DNA from: Mangrovimonas sp. YM274
GTDB lineage: Bacteria > Bacteroidota > Bacteroidia > Flavobacteriales > Flavobacteriaceae
DNA: 64,000 nt
Direction of reading: 5' to 3'
Assembly (NCBI RefSeq): GCF_030908385.1
Contig: NZ_CP133091.1
Coordinates: forward strand, 3,715,501-3,779,500
A program made the translations under genes and the position numbers. Under the pieces are notes generated by a model. It searched no databases and was not told the origin of the DNA. It saw only the letters and a list, made by a program, of their open reading frames with translations. How positions within the stretch are numbered: position 1 is the first letter of the stretch; every line of letters begins with the position of its first letter. Shown piece after piece: positions 1 to 8,586 of this stretch.

Positions 1-372
1 TTGTTTGCCCATACTATTTGGGTCCACAGCCGGATCATTTGTATTTACATTAAAAGGCATCACAGCAATCTTGTTACGTTTATCGGCGGCAGTTTTCAAA
101 GGGTCTGCTGCAGCGACCTTTTGGTTAATCACCTCAACCCTACCACTAGAAAAAATAATTTTTTCAATCTCGGATTTCTTTAATGTATATTCCAAATCTT
201 CACCACTATGCACAAATTTTACGGTGCTATCATCCAGTCCTAAAATTTTACCAGTTTTTTCTTCCCCACTAAGCATAATTACCTTATCCTGGGCATATAC
301 TTGAGCCATAAATCCGAAAGTCAAAAATAAAAAGAGGATAAAAAAAGACCTCTTGGTGCATAGTGTTTTCAT
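1..372 (-). CDS. Secreted protein of unknown function, C-terminal part outside the window
   Basis: The frame opens at an ATG at 372 and runs off the left edge without a stop, so 124 N-terminal residues are visible. Residues 1-28 form a signal peptide (basic start, hydrophobic core, ending near VYAQ). The next 60 residues (KVIMLSGEEKTGKILGLDD and onward) look like the small beta-rich domain found in many secreted flavobacterial proteins that begin with a statement of the type 'gene product changes with X'. A later stretch, KIAVMPFNVN, is hydrophobic beta strand. I do not recognise the family well enough to assign a function. A promoter-like element lies upstream. Confidence 0.75.
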   Translation of the reverse strand, partial: MKTLCTKRSFFILFLFLTFGFMAQVYAQDKVIMLSGEEKTGKILGLDDSTVKFVHSGEDLEYTLKKSEIEKIIFSSGRVEVINQKVAAADPLKTAADKRNKIAVMPFNVNTNDPAVDPNSMGKQ

Positions 373-718
373 AGGTGTAGTTTTTATTGTTGGTTGTTAG
401 ACTTTTCAGATATTGCTCTCTAAATATAATTAAAAACAATCATCTGACAAACAAATAATTACAACACATCACACTCTTTTATATAAGCTTTACTCCATTC
501 TTTAAAAATGGTACAACACAAAGCTTCATAACTAAAAAGCATCTTTCTTAAATTATCCTTAAACTGATTTCTTATAACATCAAAACTAGAAACGATTTAC
601 TTATAATATATAATCACTCTAAACCAAAATTAAAGTATATTTAATGTTATAACTGACGGTTACAAAAACAACTCTTCACCTTTGCAAAAAACGTCCCAAC
701 AGCATTGATATTTTAATT
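373..718. other. AT-rich intergenic region between divergent genes
   Basis: This 346-base gap separates the minus-strand secreted protein from the metal ATPase. It holds the minus-strand promoter-like element at 421-451. On the plus strand I see only weak matches to the Bacteroidota -7 element (for example CACCTTTG near 677). No convincing small gene or RNA was found. Confidence 0.5.
421..451 (-). promoter_or_regulatory. Bacteroidota-type promoter for the secreted protein at 1-372
   Basis: Read on the minus strand, TTTG (451-448) is followed after 19 bases by TATATTTA (428-421). This is one base away from the TAnnTTTG consensus at the usual spacing. It lies about 50 bases before the start codon. 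Confidence 0.5.
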
Positions 719-2923
719 ATGCCAAAGCTACATATTGAAATAAAAGAAATTAGACATGCTAGAAAGGCTCGAAGAATTGAAGAAATTTTAAGAAACAAAA
801 TTGACGTCAATTTTGTTTCTGTTTCAGCTTCGGGAATGGTCCAATTAGAATGGGACAACAATAATGGCCAGACCAATCCATCCACCATCATCCAATCCAT
901 AGAGCAATTAGGGTTTAAAATCGGGCAGATTCATAGTGCACCCCAAAAAAATAAATCGACTGGGCATCACGAAATTTCCTCAAAACTCCTGTTTTTTGGA
1001 GAAAACACCGAATTATATTTTGCCATAATCAGTGGGGTATTTTGGCTATTTGGGTTGGTCATTTCCCTGTCTTTTAACACTGTCCAAAGTGTTCCCACCA
1101 CCCTTTTTGTTATCAGCTGTTTTTGGGGTGGATTTTTCACCTTCATTACGGCTGGTAAAGATTTGTTGAAAAGACAGTTTGAAATAGATTTTCTCATGCT
1201 ATTTGCTGCTGTAGGTGCTGCAGCCTTGGGCAAATGGGGAGAAGGGGCACTACTGCTATTTTTATTCAGTTTGGGCCATGCCTTGGAACATTACGCGATG
1301 AAAAAAGCGAGAAAATCGATCAGAGCACTCTCCGATTTAACACCTCCCGTAGCATTAGTCAAACGAGATAATGCTGTAACAGAGGTTAGGGTTGAGCAAT
1401 TAATGGTAGGAGATATTATCGTGGTTAAGCCCAACACTAAAATTGCAGCCGACGGGGTAATAATAAAAGGAACCAGCGCCGTTAACCAAGCGCCAATTAC
1501 AGGGGAAAGCCTTCCTATTGACAAACGTCCCAGCCTACAATGGAAAAATGAAAATGACATAAATAAGTTAACGCCTGAAAATCGCGTATTTGCAGGTACG
1601 ATAAATGGCAGCGGCGTTTTGGAAGTGAAAGTTTTAAAGCAAGCAAAAGACAGCACCCTCTCCAGATTGATCACTTTAGTAAAAGAAGCTGAAACCCAAA
1701 AATCCCCTACACAACACTTAACAGACAAGTTTGAAAAATACTATGTCCCCATAGTTTTGATTGTGGTGATATTACTGTTGTTTGCCTTTTTAATCATTAA
1801 CGAGACCTTTCAACAAAGTTTTTATAGGGCCATGTCAGTATTAATTGCTGCTTCGCCTTGTGCCCTAGCCATCTCCACACCAAGCGCAGTTTTGGCAGGA
1901 ATAGCAAGGGCTGCTCGACAAGGCGTTTTGATAAAAGGCGGGCGACCATTAGAAGACTTAGGTGCGCTTAGTGCCATTGCTTTTGATAAAACAGGAACGC
2001 TCACGGAAGGCAAACCTAAACTTACCAACGCCATTCCTTACGGAAAAACGACCAAGGAACACTTATTGAAAGCTGCGGTAGCGGTAGAGGCATTAAGCGA
2101 CCATCCATTGGCAGCAGCTATTGTGGAAGGTGGAAAGAAAGAATTGGGAGCAACAGACATTCCCGAAGCCGAAAATTTAGAAGCCTTGGTAGCAAGAGGC
2201 ATTAAAGCCTTTTGGCTGGATTCCGTTATTCACATAGGAAATAGGCGGCTCCTAACAGAAATAACAGGTGAAGAAATCCCACCTGAAATTGACCGAAACA
2301 TGTCAAAACTCGAGTCCGAGGGGCATACCGCCATGATTGTTCATCAAGACAAAGACTATTTGGGGGTCATCTCAGTGATGGACGTGGCCCGCCCAGAAGC
2401 CATAGAGACACTTTCAGCCTTAAAGGAACTTGGCATTAAAAGAATGATAATGTTAACAGGAGACCATCAAAAGGTTGCGGATGCCATTGCGAAAAACATA
2501 GGTATTACCGATCCTTTGGGCAGCCTGCTTCCAGAAGACAAAGTAACAGCCATTGAACAATTAAAAGCTACAGAAAAGGGCAGTGTCGCTATGGTGGGAG
2601 ACGGCGTTAACGATGCTCCTGCCATGGCAAAAAGCACGGTAGGAATCGCCATGGGAGCGGCTGGTTCAGACGTGGCCTTGGAAACTGCCGACATCGCTTT
2701 AATGGCAGATAAATTGAACAACCTCCCTTTCGCCATTGGACTTAGTCGAAAAGCGAAGAGAATTATAAAACAAAACCTGATCATCAGTTTAGGAATGGTT
2801 GCAATTCTTGTACCATTAACGATTTTGGGCATGGTGGACCTGGGCCCTGCCGTTATAGGTCATGAAGGCTCAACATTAGTGGTCGTTCTAAATGCCTTAC
2901 GGTTGTTGAAGTATAAACTGTAA
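719..2923 (+). CDS. P1B-type heavy-metal-translocating ATPase (P1B-4-like)
   Basis: This is an ATP-driven exporter of transition metals in the inner membrane. Visible motifs are TGES (actuator, about 261), SPC in the metal-binding helix (379-381), the phosphorylation site DKTGT (D423), GDGVND (627-632) and HEGST in the last helix pair (715-719). SPC together with HEG[GS]T is typical of subgroup P1B-4 (CoaT/CtpD type), which exports Co2+, Fe2+ or Zn2+, rather than the CPC copper and zinc pumps. The first 75 residues look like a ferredoxin-fold HMA domain, but the usual CxxC metal-binding pair is absent. It appears to be a single-gene unit. Length (734) is normal. The exact metal cannot be read from the sequence. 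Confidence 0.93.
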   Translation: MPKLHIEIKEIRHARKARRIEEILRNKIDVNFVSVSASGMVQLEWDNNNGQTNPSTIIQSIEQLGFKIGQIHSAPQKNKSTGHHEISSKLLFFGENTELYFAIISGVFWLFGLVISLSFNTVQSVPTTLFVISCFWGGFFTFITAGKDLLKRQFEIDFLMLFAAVGAAALGKWGEGALLLFLFSLGHALEHYAMKKARKSIRALSDLTPPVALVKRDNAVTEVRVEQLMVGDIIVVKPNTKIAADGVIIKGTSAVNQAPITGESLPIDKRPSLQWKNENDINKLTPENRVFAGTINGSGVLEVKVLKQAKDSTLSRLITLVKEAETQKSPTQHLTDKFEKYYVPIVLIVVILLLFAFLIINETFQQSFYRAMSVLIAASPCALAISTPSAVLAGIARAARQGVLIKGGRPLEDLGALSAIAFDKTGTLTEGKPKLTNAIPYGKTTKEHLLKAAVAVEALSDHPLAAAIVEGGKKELGATDIPEAENLEALVARGIKAFWLDSVIHIGNRRLLTEITGEEIPPEIDRNMSKLESEGHTAMIVHQDKDYLGVISVMDVARPEAIETLSALKELGIKRMIMLTGDHQKVADAIAKNIGITDPLGSLLPEDKVTAIEQLKATEKGSVAMVGDGVNDAPAMAKSTVGIAMGAAGSDVALETADIALMADKLNNLPFAIGLSRKAKRIIKQNLIISLGMVAILVPLTILGMVDLGPAVIGHEGSTLVVVLNALRLLKYKL

Positions 2924-2950
2924 AGTGGTTTAAACAAATAGAAGGCAACC

Positions 2951-2991
2951 CATAAAAACACAAAACCCGATTAATCTAGGATTAACCGGGT
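2951..2991 (-). terminator. Intrinsic terminator of tRNA-Leu
   Basis: On the minus strand a 12-base stem (ACCCGGTTAATC with GATTAATCGGGT, one G-U pair, loop CTA) is followed by a T-rich tract. It begins a few bases after the tRNA 3' end. Confidence 0.75.
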
Positions 2992-2996
2992 CTTTG

Positions 2997-3078
2997 TACC
3001 TTGGGTGGGAATCGAACCCACACTTCCGAAGAAACTGGATTTTGAATCCAGCGCGTCTACCAATTCCGCCACCAAGGC
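2997..3078 (-). tRNA. tRNA-Leu (anticodon CAA)
   Basis: The minus strand reads GCCTTGGTGGCGGAATTGGT at its 5' end and folds into a standard class II tRNA. The anticodon stem-loop is CTGGA-TTCAAAA-TCCAG, giving anticodon CAA at 3044-3042. A long variable arm and the T arm GTGGG-TTCGATT-CCCAC follow, and the acceptor strand CCAAGGT pairs with GCCTTGG (first pair G-U). Discriminator is A and CCA is not encoded. It decodes UUG leucine codons. Confidence 0.97.
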
Positions 3079-3166
3079 TTGAAATCGGATTGCAAAATTA
3101 TAAATTATTTTCGTTCTCGCAAGAAAAATTTAGAACTTTTATTCTTTTAGACTTAAAATAAATTCA

Positions 3167-3174
3167 TAAATTTG
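3167..3174 (+). promoter_or_regulatory. -7 element (TAAATTTG) for prs
   Basis: A perfect TAnnTTTG element lies 53 bases before the prs start. No clear TTG is seen at the -33 distance. It probably drives prs, and perhaps rplY by read-through. Confidence 0.55.
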
Positions 3175-3226
3175 CACCTCATTTAACAAACCGAATTTTA
3201 ATTCGTTACAAAACAAACATTTACCA

Positions 3227-4168
3227 ATGCCTAATGTAGCTACAGAAGCCAAAATTTTTACCTGTACACAAAGCAGGGAACTCGCTGAAAAAATAGCCGA
3301 GAACTTTGGTGTTAAATTGGGGAACGTGATTACCTCAACTTATAGCGACGGAGAGTTTCAACCTTCTTACGAGGAATCTATTAGAGGAACTCGCATTTTC
3401 ATTATTGGATCTACTCACCCTGGACCTCAAAACTTAATGGAAATGCTATTGATGATTGATGCCGCCAAGCGTGCTTCTGCTAGACACATTACTGCTGTAT
3501 TGCCATATTTTGGATGGGCCAGACAAGACCGTAAGGACAAACCTCGAGTGCCTATTGCTGCAAAATTGGTTGCCAAAATGCTGGAAGCCGCAGGGGCAAC
3601 CCGTATCATCACTATGGACTTGCACGCAGACCAAATTCAAGGATTCTTTGAAAAGCCGGTAGACCATCTCTTTGCATCTACTATCTTTTTACCGTATTTG
3701 GAAAGCTTAAACTTGGACAATTTAACCATTGCATCTCCTGACATGGGAGGTTCTAAAAGAGCTTATGCCTATTCCAAAGCATTGAGTAGTGATGTAGTTA
3801 TCTGTTACAAGCAACGCGCCAAAGCCAACTTAATTTCCCATATGGAGCTTATTGGTGATGTAACTGGCAAGAATGTGGTTTTGGTTGATGATATGGTGGA
3901 CACCGCTGGAACCTTAACAAAAGCAGCCGATTTGATGATGGAAAGAGGCGCCTTAAGCGTTCGCGCAATTTGTACCCACCCTATTCTTTCCGGTAGCGCC
4001 TACGAGCGTTTGGAGAATTCAAAATTGGAGGAATTGATTGTTACAGACTCTATTCCTTTAAAACAAGAAAGCAGCAAAATTCGCGTATTGACATGCGCCG
4101 AGCTGTTTGCCGATGTAATGCACAACGTGCACTACAACAAATCTATTAGTAATAAATTTTTAATTTAA
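3227..4168 (+). CDS. prs: Ribose-phosphate pyrophosphokinase (PRPP synthetase)
   Basis: This enzyme makes 5-phosphoribosyl-1-pyrophosphate from ribose 5-phosphate and ATP in the cytosol, feeding purine, pyrimidine, histidine and NAD synthesis. The 313-residue length is normal for class I enzymes. FGWARQDRKDKPRVP near residue 100 is the catalytic flexible-loop region, TMDLHADQIQGFF (about 128) is the metal and ATP segment, and VVLVDDMVDTAGTL (about 217-230) is the PRPP-binding loop. The start is the first ATG after the promoter. The rplY start lies 12 bases after the stop, and the pair is a common bacterial arrangement, suggesting cotranscription. Confidence 0.98.
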   Translation: MPNVATEAKIFTCTQSRELAEKIAENFGVKLGNVITSTYSDGEFQPSYEESIRGTRIFIIGSTHPGPQNLMEMLLMIDAAKRASARHITAVLPYFGWARQDRKDKPRVPIAAKLVAKMLEAAGATRIITMDLHADQIQGFFEKPVDHLFASTIFLPYLESLNLDNLTIASPDMGGSKRAYAYSKALSSDVVICYKQRAKANLISHMELIGDVTGKNVVLVDDMVDTAGTLTKAADLMMERGALSVRAICTHPILSGSAYERLENSKLEELIVTDSIPLKQESSKIRVLTCAELFADVMHNVHYNKSISNKFLI

Positions 4169-4180
4169 TATAAACAACAA

Positions 4181-4804
4181 ATGAAATCAATTACAATCAA
4201 TGGATCTCAAAGAGAAAGCGTGGGCAAAAAAGCAACGAAAGCCTTGCGTAATGCTGGACAGGTTCCTTGCGTATTATACGGAGGAGATAAGCCAGTACAT
4301 TTCTCAGCACCTGAATTAGCATTCTCCAAACTGGTTTATACGCCTGATGCGCATACAGTTGTGATTGCTTTGGAAAATGGCGATACTTACAACGCTGTTT
4401 TACAGGACATCCAATTTCACCCTGTAACTGACAGAATTCTTCACATCGATTTCTACCAGTTATTCGAGGACAAAGAAATTACTATGGATATCCCAGTTCA
4501 CATTATCGGTACTTCCAGAGGGGTATTAAATGGTGGTGTATTGCGTAAAAACAAGCGTAAACTTAGAGTGAAGGCACTTCCTGCTAACTTACCAGATTTT
4601 ATCGAGGCAGACATTACGCCTTTGAGAATTGGTAGCAAGCTTTACATTACAGCTTTAGAAAATGAAGCGTATAGATTCTTACACCCAGACAACACTGTAG
4701 TATGTCAAGTAAGACGTTCTAGAGCAGCCATGAACGTGTCTGATGACGATGAAGATCTAGATGACGATGCAGCTGAGACACCAGCAGCAGAAGCTCAAGA
4801 ATAG
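4181..4804 (+). CDS. rplY: 50S ribosomal protein L25/general stress protein Ctc
   Basis: Binds 5S rRNA in the large ribosomal subunit. The protein (207 residues) has the two-domain CTC/TL5 layout. The N-terminal L25 domain starts [20 protein letters not shown] and contains VPCVLYGG. The beta-rich C-terminal TL5 domain follows from about residue 95 to 185. An acidic tail ([12 protein letters not shown]) ends the protein, as in many Bacteroidota homologues. It lies directly after prs and is followed by a strong terminator. Confidence 0.97.
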   Translation: MKSITINGSQRESVGKKATKALRNAGQVPCVLYGGDKPVHFSAPELAFSKLVYTPDAHTVVIALENGDTYNAVLQDIQFHPVTDRILHIDFYQLFEDKEITMDIPVHIIGTSRGVLNGGVLRKNKRKLRVKALPANLPDFIEADITPLRIGSKLYITALENEAYRFLHPDNTVVCQVRRSRAAMNVSDDDEDLDDDAAETPAAEAQE

Positions 4805-4822
4805 ATTTAAAATCTTATATTC

Positions 4823-4860
4823 AAAAAGCATCTCCATTTGTGAGATGCTTTTTTATTTTT
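4823..4860 (+). terminator. Intrinsic terminator after rplY
   Basis: The stem AAAAGCATCTC/GAGATGCTTTT with a 7-base loop is followed by a T-rich run. It ends the prs-rplY unit. Confidence 0.85.
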
Positions 4861-4942
4861 ACACAAACAATCATGTATGTGTAGACTGTTTTTTAATTTC
4901 TTTAAAAGAAAAACTTCGGTTTTAGACAATGACATTCATTCC

Positions 4943-5509
4943 ATGAAAAAATTTCTAATAGTAGGCCTTGGTAACATTGGTGATAAATACACCGAAACCC
5001 GACATAACATAGGATTTAAGGTATTGGATTATTTAGCCGACAAGGAATCCCTCACTTTTGAAACCCAAAAATTAGGTGATATTGCCACTTACAAATTAAA
5101 AGGAAGGCAGTTTATTCTTCTGAAACCAAACACCTATATGAACTTGAGCGGAAAAGCCGTTCAATATTGGCTCACCAAGGAAAAGATTCCTATGGAAAAC
5201 CTTTTGGTAATCACGGATGATTTAAATCTTCCATTTGGGACCCTTCGCCTGAAAACCAAAGGCAGCGATGGTGGACATAATGGACTAAAAGACATACAGG
5301 ACAAATTGCAAACCACTAAATACAATCGTTTCCGGTTTGGTATTAGCGATGCTTTTGCCAAAGGCAGACAAGTGGATTATGTTCTAGGTGAATGGACTCC
5401 TGAAGAAACCGAAAAGCTTCCCGAGCGACTGACAAAATCCATCGAACTGATCAACTCATTCGGGTTGGCAGGCGTTACCAATACAATGAACACTTTTAAT
5501 GGAAAATAA
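4943..5509 (+). CDS. pth: Peptidyl-tRNA hydrolase
   Basis: Hydrolyses the ester bond of peptidyl-tRNAs released during abortive translation. The 188-residue protein begins MKKFLIVGLGNIG, and the family starts just so. The catalytic histidine is in TRHNIGF, LLKPNTYMNLSG holds the conserved asparagine, and DDLNLPFGTLRLKTKGSDGGHNG is the substrate-binding region. A longer frame opens at 4877, but its 22 extra residues are unlike the family and start close to the preceding terminator, so the ATG at 4943 is chosen. A bidirectional terminator follows. Confidence 0.96.
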   Translation: MKKFLIVGLGNIGDKYTETRHNIGFKVLDYLADKESLTFETQKLGDIATYKLKGRQFILLKPNTYMNLSGKAVQYWLTKEKIPMENLLVITDDLNLPFGTLRLKTKGSDGGHNGLKDIQDKLQTTKYNRFRFGISDAFAKGRQVDYVLGEWTPEETEKLPERLTKSIELINSFGLAGVTNTMNTFNGK

Positions 5510-5545
5510 AAAAGGAGCGATTAAATAATCGCTCCTTTTTATTTT
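5508..5545. terminator. Bidirectional terminator between pth and the M12B-like protease
   Basis: The stem GGAGCGATTA/TAATCGCTCC has a 2-base loop and is flanked by A-run and T-run on both sides, so it can stop transcription from either convergent gene. Confidence 0.85.
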
Positions 5546-5559
5546 ATTTCTTCTTCTCG

Positions 5560-8289
5560 CTATTCAACAATAATCTTTTTGGTCGCGCTGCGTTCACCAT
5601 CATTTACCGTAACCAAATACATTCCAGAATATACATTGCTCAAACTTATAGTTTGATTGAAATCCGATGAATTATCAAAAGCCTTTCCATATATCAAACG
5701 CCCTCTAATATCGTATACATCCACCTGAATATCATTCCCTGAATGAGAATTCAATTTAATAGTAAACTCTCCTTTATTAGGATTAGGAAATATATTGAAT
5801 TCGTTAGCTGCAAATTCATCAATTCCTAATGAACTATTGGTCAAAGCACATAATTCAATATACCAAGAGTTTAAAGTTCCTTGGTCCGAAGAATAAAAAT
5901 CAGTTATAGCCAATTGCCATTCTCCTTCTGCATTCAAATCTGAGAAGGTACTTAAAGGTGTTTCTGGTATAAATACTCCACTTACAGGATTGCTACAAGA
6001 AATGACACTTCCCTCATCATCAAAAACCACATCTAAATCATCTTGTCCATCATTGCAATTTCTATCATATAGCGTAACTACGGTCTCCCCATCTGGATGT
6101 CTCAATTCCAAAAACAAGTCCCCCGACCAATTATGCGAAATATCTGTGTATACTTTAATTGATTCAATCACCTGAGAATCTTCAATATTAATAGAACTTA
6201 ACAAAATGTCTCCAGGGCTGTTTGCTCCAACACCATCCGGAATTTCTAAATTTAGATCTCCAGAATCATACTGCACACAGGTATACCCCAAAGCAAACAC
6301 CTGAGAATTTACAGCATAATAAATATTATCTACCGCTTGCACCATTACCCGACAAAAAAACGATGGCAAAACATCCGGAATAACGATATCCTCTTGCCCA
6401 TCATTAGGGGTATTTTCCGCCAAGACAATATCAAAACTATCGCCGCCATTAGTTGACAACAAGATGTTGACATGGGAAGTATTGATATTGTTTGCTGTAG
6501 TCCCAGCAACATCCCAAGTCACAGTTTCCGTTTCACCACTATTCCAAACAATACCTTCTTCATTTTGAGAAGTCACTGCAAAGGGCCCTGCATCAGCATT
6601 CACTGTTACAGTCATTAAATCTGCGTCCGTTTGACCGATTCCATTTCCAACTCCACTCCCATTATCACGAACCAAAAAGGCAAAATTCAAATCTCTAGAC
6701 ACTGAAGGGGTCACCTCCCATGTTGGTGTTAAATTACCATTCAAAACATCTTCTAGTTTTGGAAGGTAGCGCTGAGGGGAATCTGTGGGCAATAAAGAGC
6801 GATACACAGGACCCGTTGTCCATGTTGACATAGGAGTTGAGTACTTACCTGTAGGAGATGCATCATTTTGAGACCAGTTATAAGTTAATGTTTCAATACC
6901 ATCAACATCGGTAGCCGAACCCGTCAAAACAAAAGCAGTACTAGCGGGAATTACATAATCGTTTCCAGCATTTGCTACTGGGGCTTGATTTACCAAATCT
7001 GTTTCTTCAGCACAATTATTTCCTACTCCCGTTTTAACATTATCCGTTATTTGTTTGACACTAATATAGTTGAAATGTGCATCACTATTACTTTGTACGT
7101 TTGGGTAACAAATACCAGCATATCCCATAATAGAACTACCACTACCTGGCTCAACTTCACTTTCACCATTTCCACTGAAACACTGTACACTTGATTGCGT
7201 ATGGTATGCGCCAAACTGATGCCCCATTTCATGAGCCACATAGTCTATATAAAAGGCATCCCCAACAGGATTTGGACTACCGGTAAAACCTCTTCCTTTA
7301 TGAAAACTATATTGAGAAGACGAAGCACAAACACAACCTATACAACCTGCATTCCCTCCCCCAGATGTATTAAAATTATGCCCAATGTCATAATTTGCCA
7401 CCCCTATAACATCATCCAAGGTTTCAGCTGTTTTAAAATTATATTCTCCCTGCCATGGGTCTGAAAAAGAACTTAAATAAATCACCTCATCATTGTTAGG
7501 TATAAATTCCATGGTAATGGCAAGATCACGTTCATAAATTTCATTTACACGATTCATTGTAATCACCATTTGCGCCTGAACATTTGCCTTTTGAGTAGCA
7601 ACATCTCCTGACCCAGCAAATAATGCACCGTACTCCCCTGTACAAGACAAGGCTAATCTATAGGTACGCAATTTTTCATCATCAGCAGCTACTCGCTGCG
7701 TAGTCACACCGTCATCAATTGAGTCTAAAGAAAGGCCATCTTCCTGTAAACAAGAAAAATCTTGTGTATTAAGACCCAAGTCAACTTTTTGATAGACCAT
7801 ATAATTTTTAAGATCCTCCGTATAAGGATCTATATATACAGTACTTTGTTTACCTGAAAGCACCAGAGCATGCAAACCAAACTGCGTCAAACTAAAACGC
7901 ATTGAAGCCGTTGGATCCTCAATACCAAAAGCCTTGTAAGTTTTAATCATAGGGTATTTTGCTGCTAATACAGGATCCATAATTGGAGATTCCAAGACTC
8001 TGAACGACTGGAATTCTCCATTGGCTGAAGGAAATTCGATAACAGTATTGGATTTTCCTGAAATACTACCTCGTAAGGGAGCATTTTCAAGAATCTCCTT
8101 CAATTTATCAAGATTTAAAGTAAAAACCTTGAATGTATTGGGTTGAGAAGCCCTTTGTATTTTTTTAGACGTTTCCAAACTTCTAACATCTGCCCTGACC
8201 CAATATGTGTTTCTAGACTGAGAAAACATTACTGAGCTACTTAGTGCAAATACCAAAAGCCAGAAAAATTTAAGGTAATTTAACATCAT
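5560..8289 (-). CDS. Secreted M12B (reprolysin)-like zinc metalloprotease with P domain and type IX secretion signal
   Basis: A 909-residue exported protease. It has an N-terminal signal peptide, a propeptide of about 190 residues, and a catalytic domain with the zinc site HEMGHQFGAYH near residue 353 (metzincin HExxHxxGxxH) followed by a Met-turn in SIMGYAGIC. Ig-like or cadherin-like segments follow (about 430-560). A proprotein-convertase P domain is at about 670-800 (NHNWSGDLFLELRHP-like core). A C-terminal sorting domain (FNIFPNPNKGEFTIKL, ending KKIIVE) targets it to the type IX secretion system. The likely role is extracellular protein degradation. It is divergent from another type IX protease. 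No maturation or secretion genes lie nearby. Confidence 0.92.
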   Translation of the reverse strand: MMLNYLKFFWLLVFALSSSVMFSQSRNTYWVRADVRSLETSKKIQRASQPNTFKVFTLNLDKLKEILENAPLRGSISGKSNTVIEFPSANGEFQSFRVLESPIMDPVLAAKYPMIKTYKAFGIEDPTASMRFSLTQFGLHALVLSGKQSTVYIDPYTEDLKNYMVYQKVDLGLNTQDFSCLQEDGLSLDSIDDGVTTQRVAADDEKLRTYRLALSCTGEYGALFAGSGDVATQKANVQAQMVITMNRVNEIYERDLAITMEFIPNNDEVIYLSSFSDPWQGEYNFKTAETLDDVIGVANYDIGHNFNTSGGGNAGCIGCVCASSSQYSFHKGRGFTGSPNPVGDAFYIDYVAHEMGHQFGAYHTQSSVQCFSGNGESEVEPGSGSSIMGYAGICYPNVQSNSDAHFNYISVKQITDNVKTGVGNNCAEETDLVNQAPVANAGNDYVIPASTAFVLTGSATDVDGIETLTYNWSQNDASPTGKYSTPMSTWTTGPVYRSLLPTDSPQRYLPKLEDVLNGNLTPTWEVTPSVSRDLNFAFLVRDNGSGVGNGIGQTDADLMTVTVNADAGPFAVTSQNEEGIVWNSGETETVTWDVAGTTANNINTSHVNILLSTNGGDSFDIVLAENTPNDGQEDIVIPDVLPSFFCRVMVQAVDNIYYAVNSQVFALGYTCVQYDSGDLNLEIPDGVGANSPGDILLSSINIEDSQVIESIKVYTDISHNWSGDLFLELRHPDGETVVTLYDRNCNDGQDDLDVVFDDEGSVISCSNPVSGVFIPETPLSTFSDLNAEGEWQLAITDFYSSDQGTLNSWYIELCALTNSSLGIDEFAANEFNIFPNPNKGEFTIKLNSHSGNDIQVDVYDIRGRLIYGKAFDNSSDFNQTISLSNVYSGMYLVTVNDGERSATKKIIVE

Positions 8290-8315
8290 TATTAATCAAT
8301 TTTTAGGAATTCCTG

Positions 8316-8344
8316 CGAATATATCATATAATCTCAAAAGCAAA
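8316..8344 (-). promoter_or_regulatory. Promoter for the M12B-like protease
   Basis: On the minus strand TTTG (8344-8341), 17 bases, then TATATTCG (8323-8316). The -7 element differs from TAnnTTTG by one base. It lies 27 bases before the start codon. The rest of the 297-base gap between the two proteases shows no other clear signal. Confidence 0.5.
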
Positions 8345-8586
8345 AAAAATACCCCGAATTAACCTTTAACTTTAACACTATTATTACTAGGACATTATAG
8401 CAATCAAACACTTTCACAACATTTCTATACCTATCATGAGATAACAAAAATAAAATTGCCAACAGCAAACAACCACCCATAACCTTTAGCTAACCAGAGA
8501 CTACATTCCTTCAACATTTAACACTTTTATCATCAATATTTTATATTTTGGCCCCTCAAAACATAACATTACACTTTTACAAAAAA

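Noticed and set aside
5-304. Plus-strand frame of 99 residues at the left edge
   Set aside because: It is a shadow of the truncated minus-strand secreted protein (1-372), which has a signal peptide and sensible composition.
4877-4942. Longer N terminus for pth
   Set aside because: Peptidyl-tRNA hydrolases begin directly at the KKFLIVGLGN segment; the extra 22 residues follow a terminator and are not conserved-looking.
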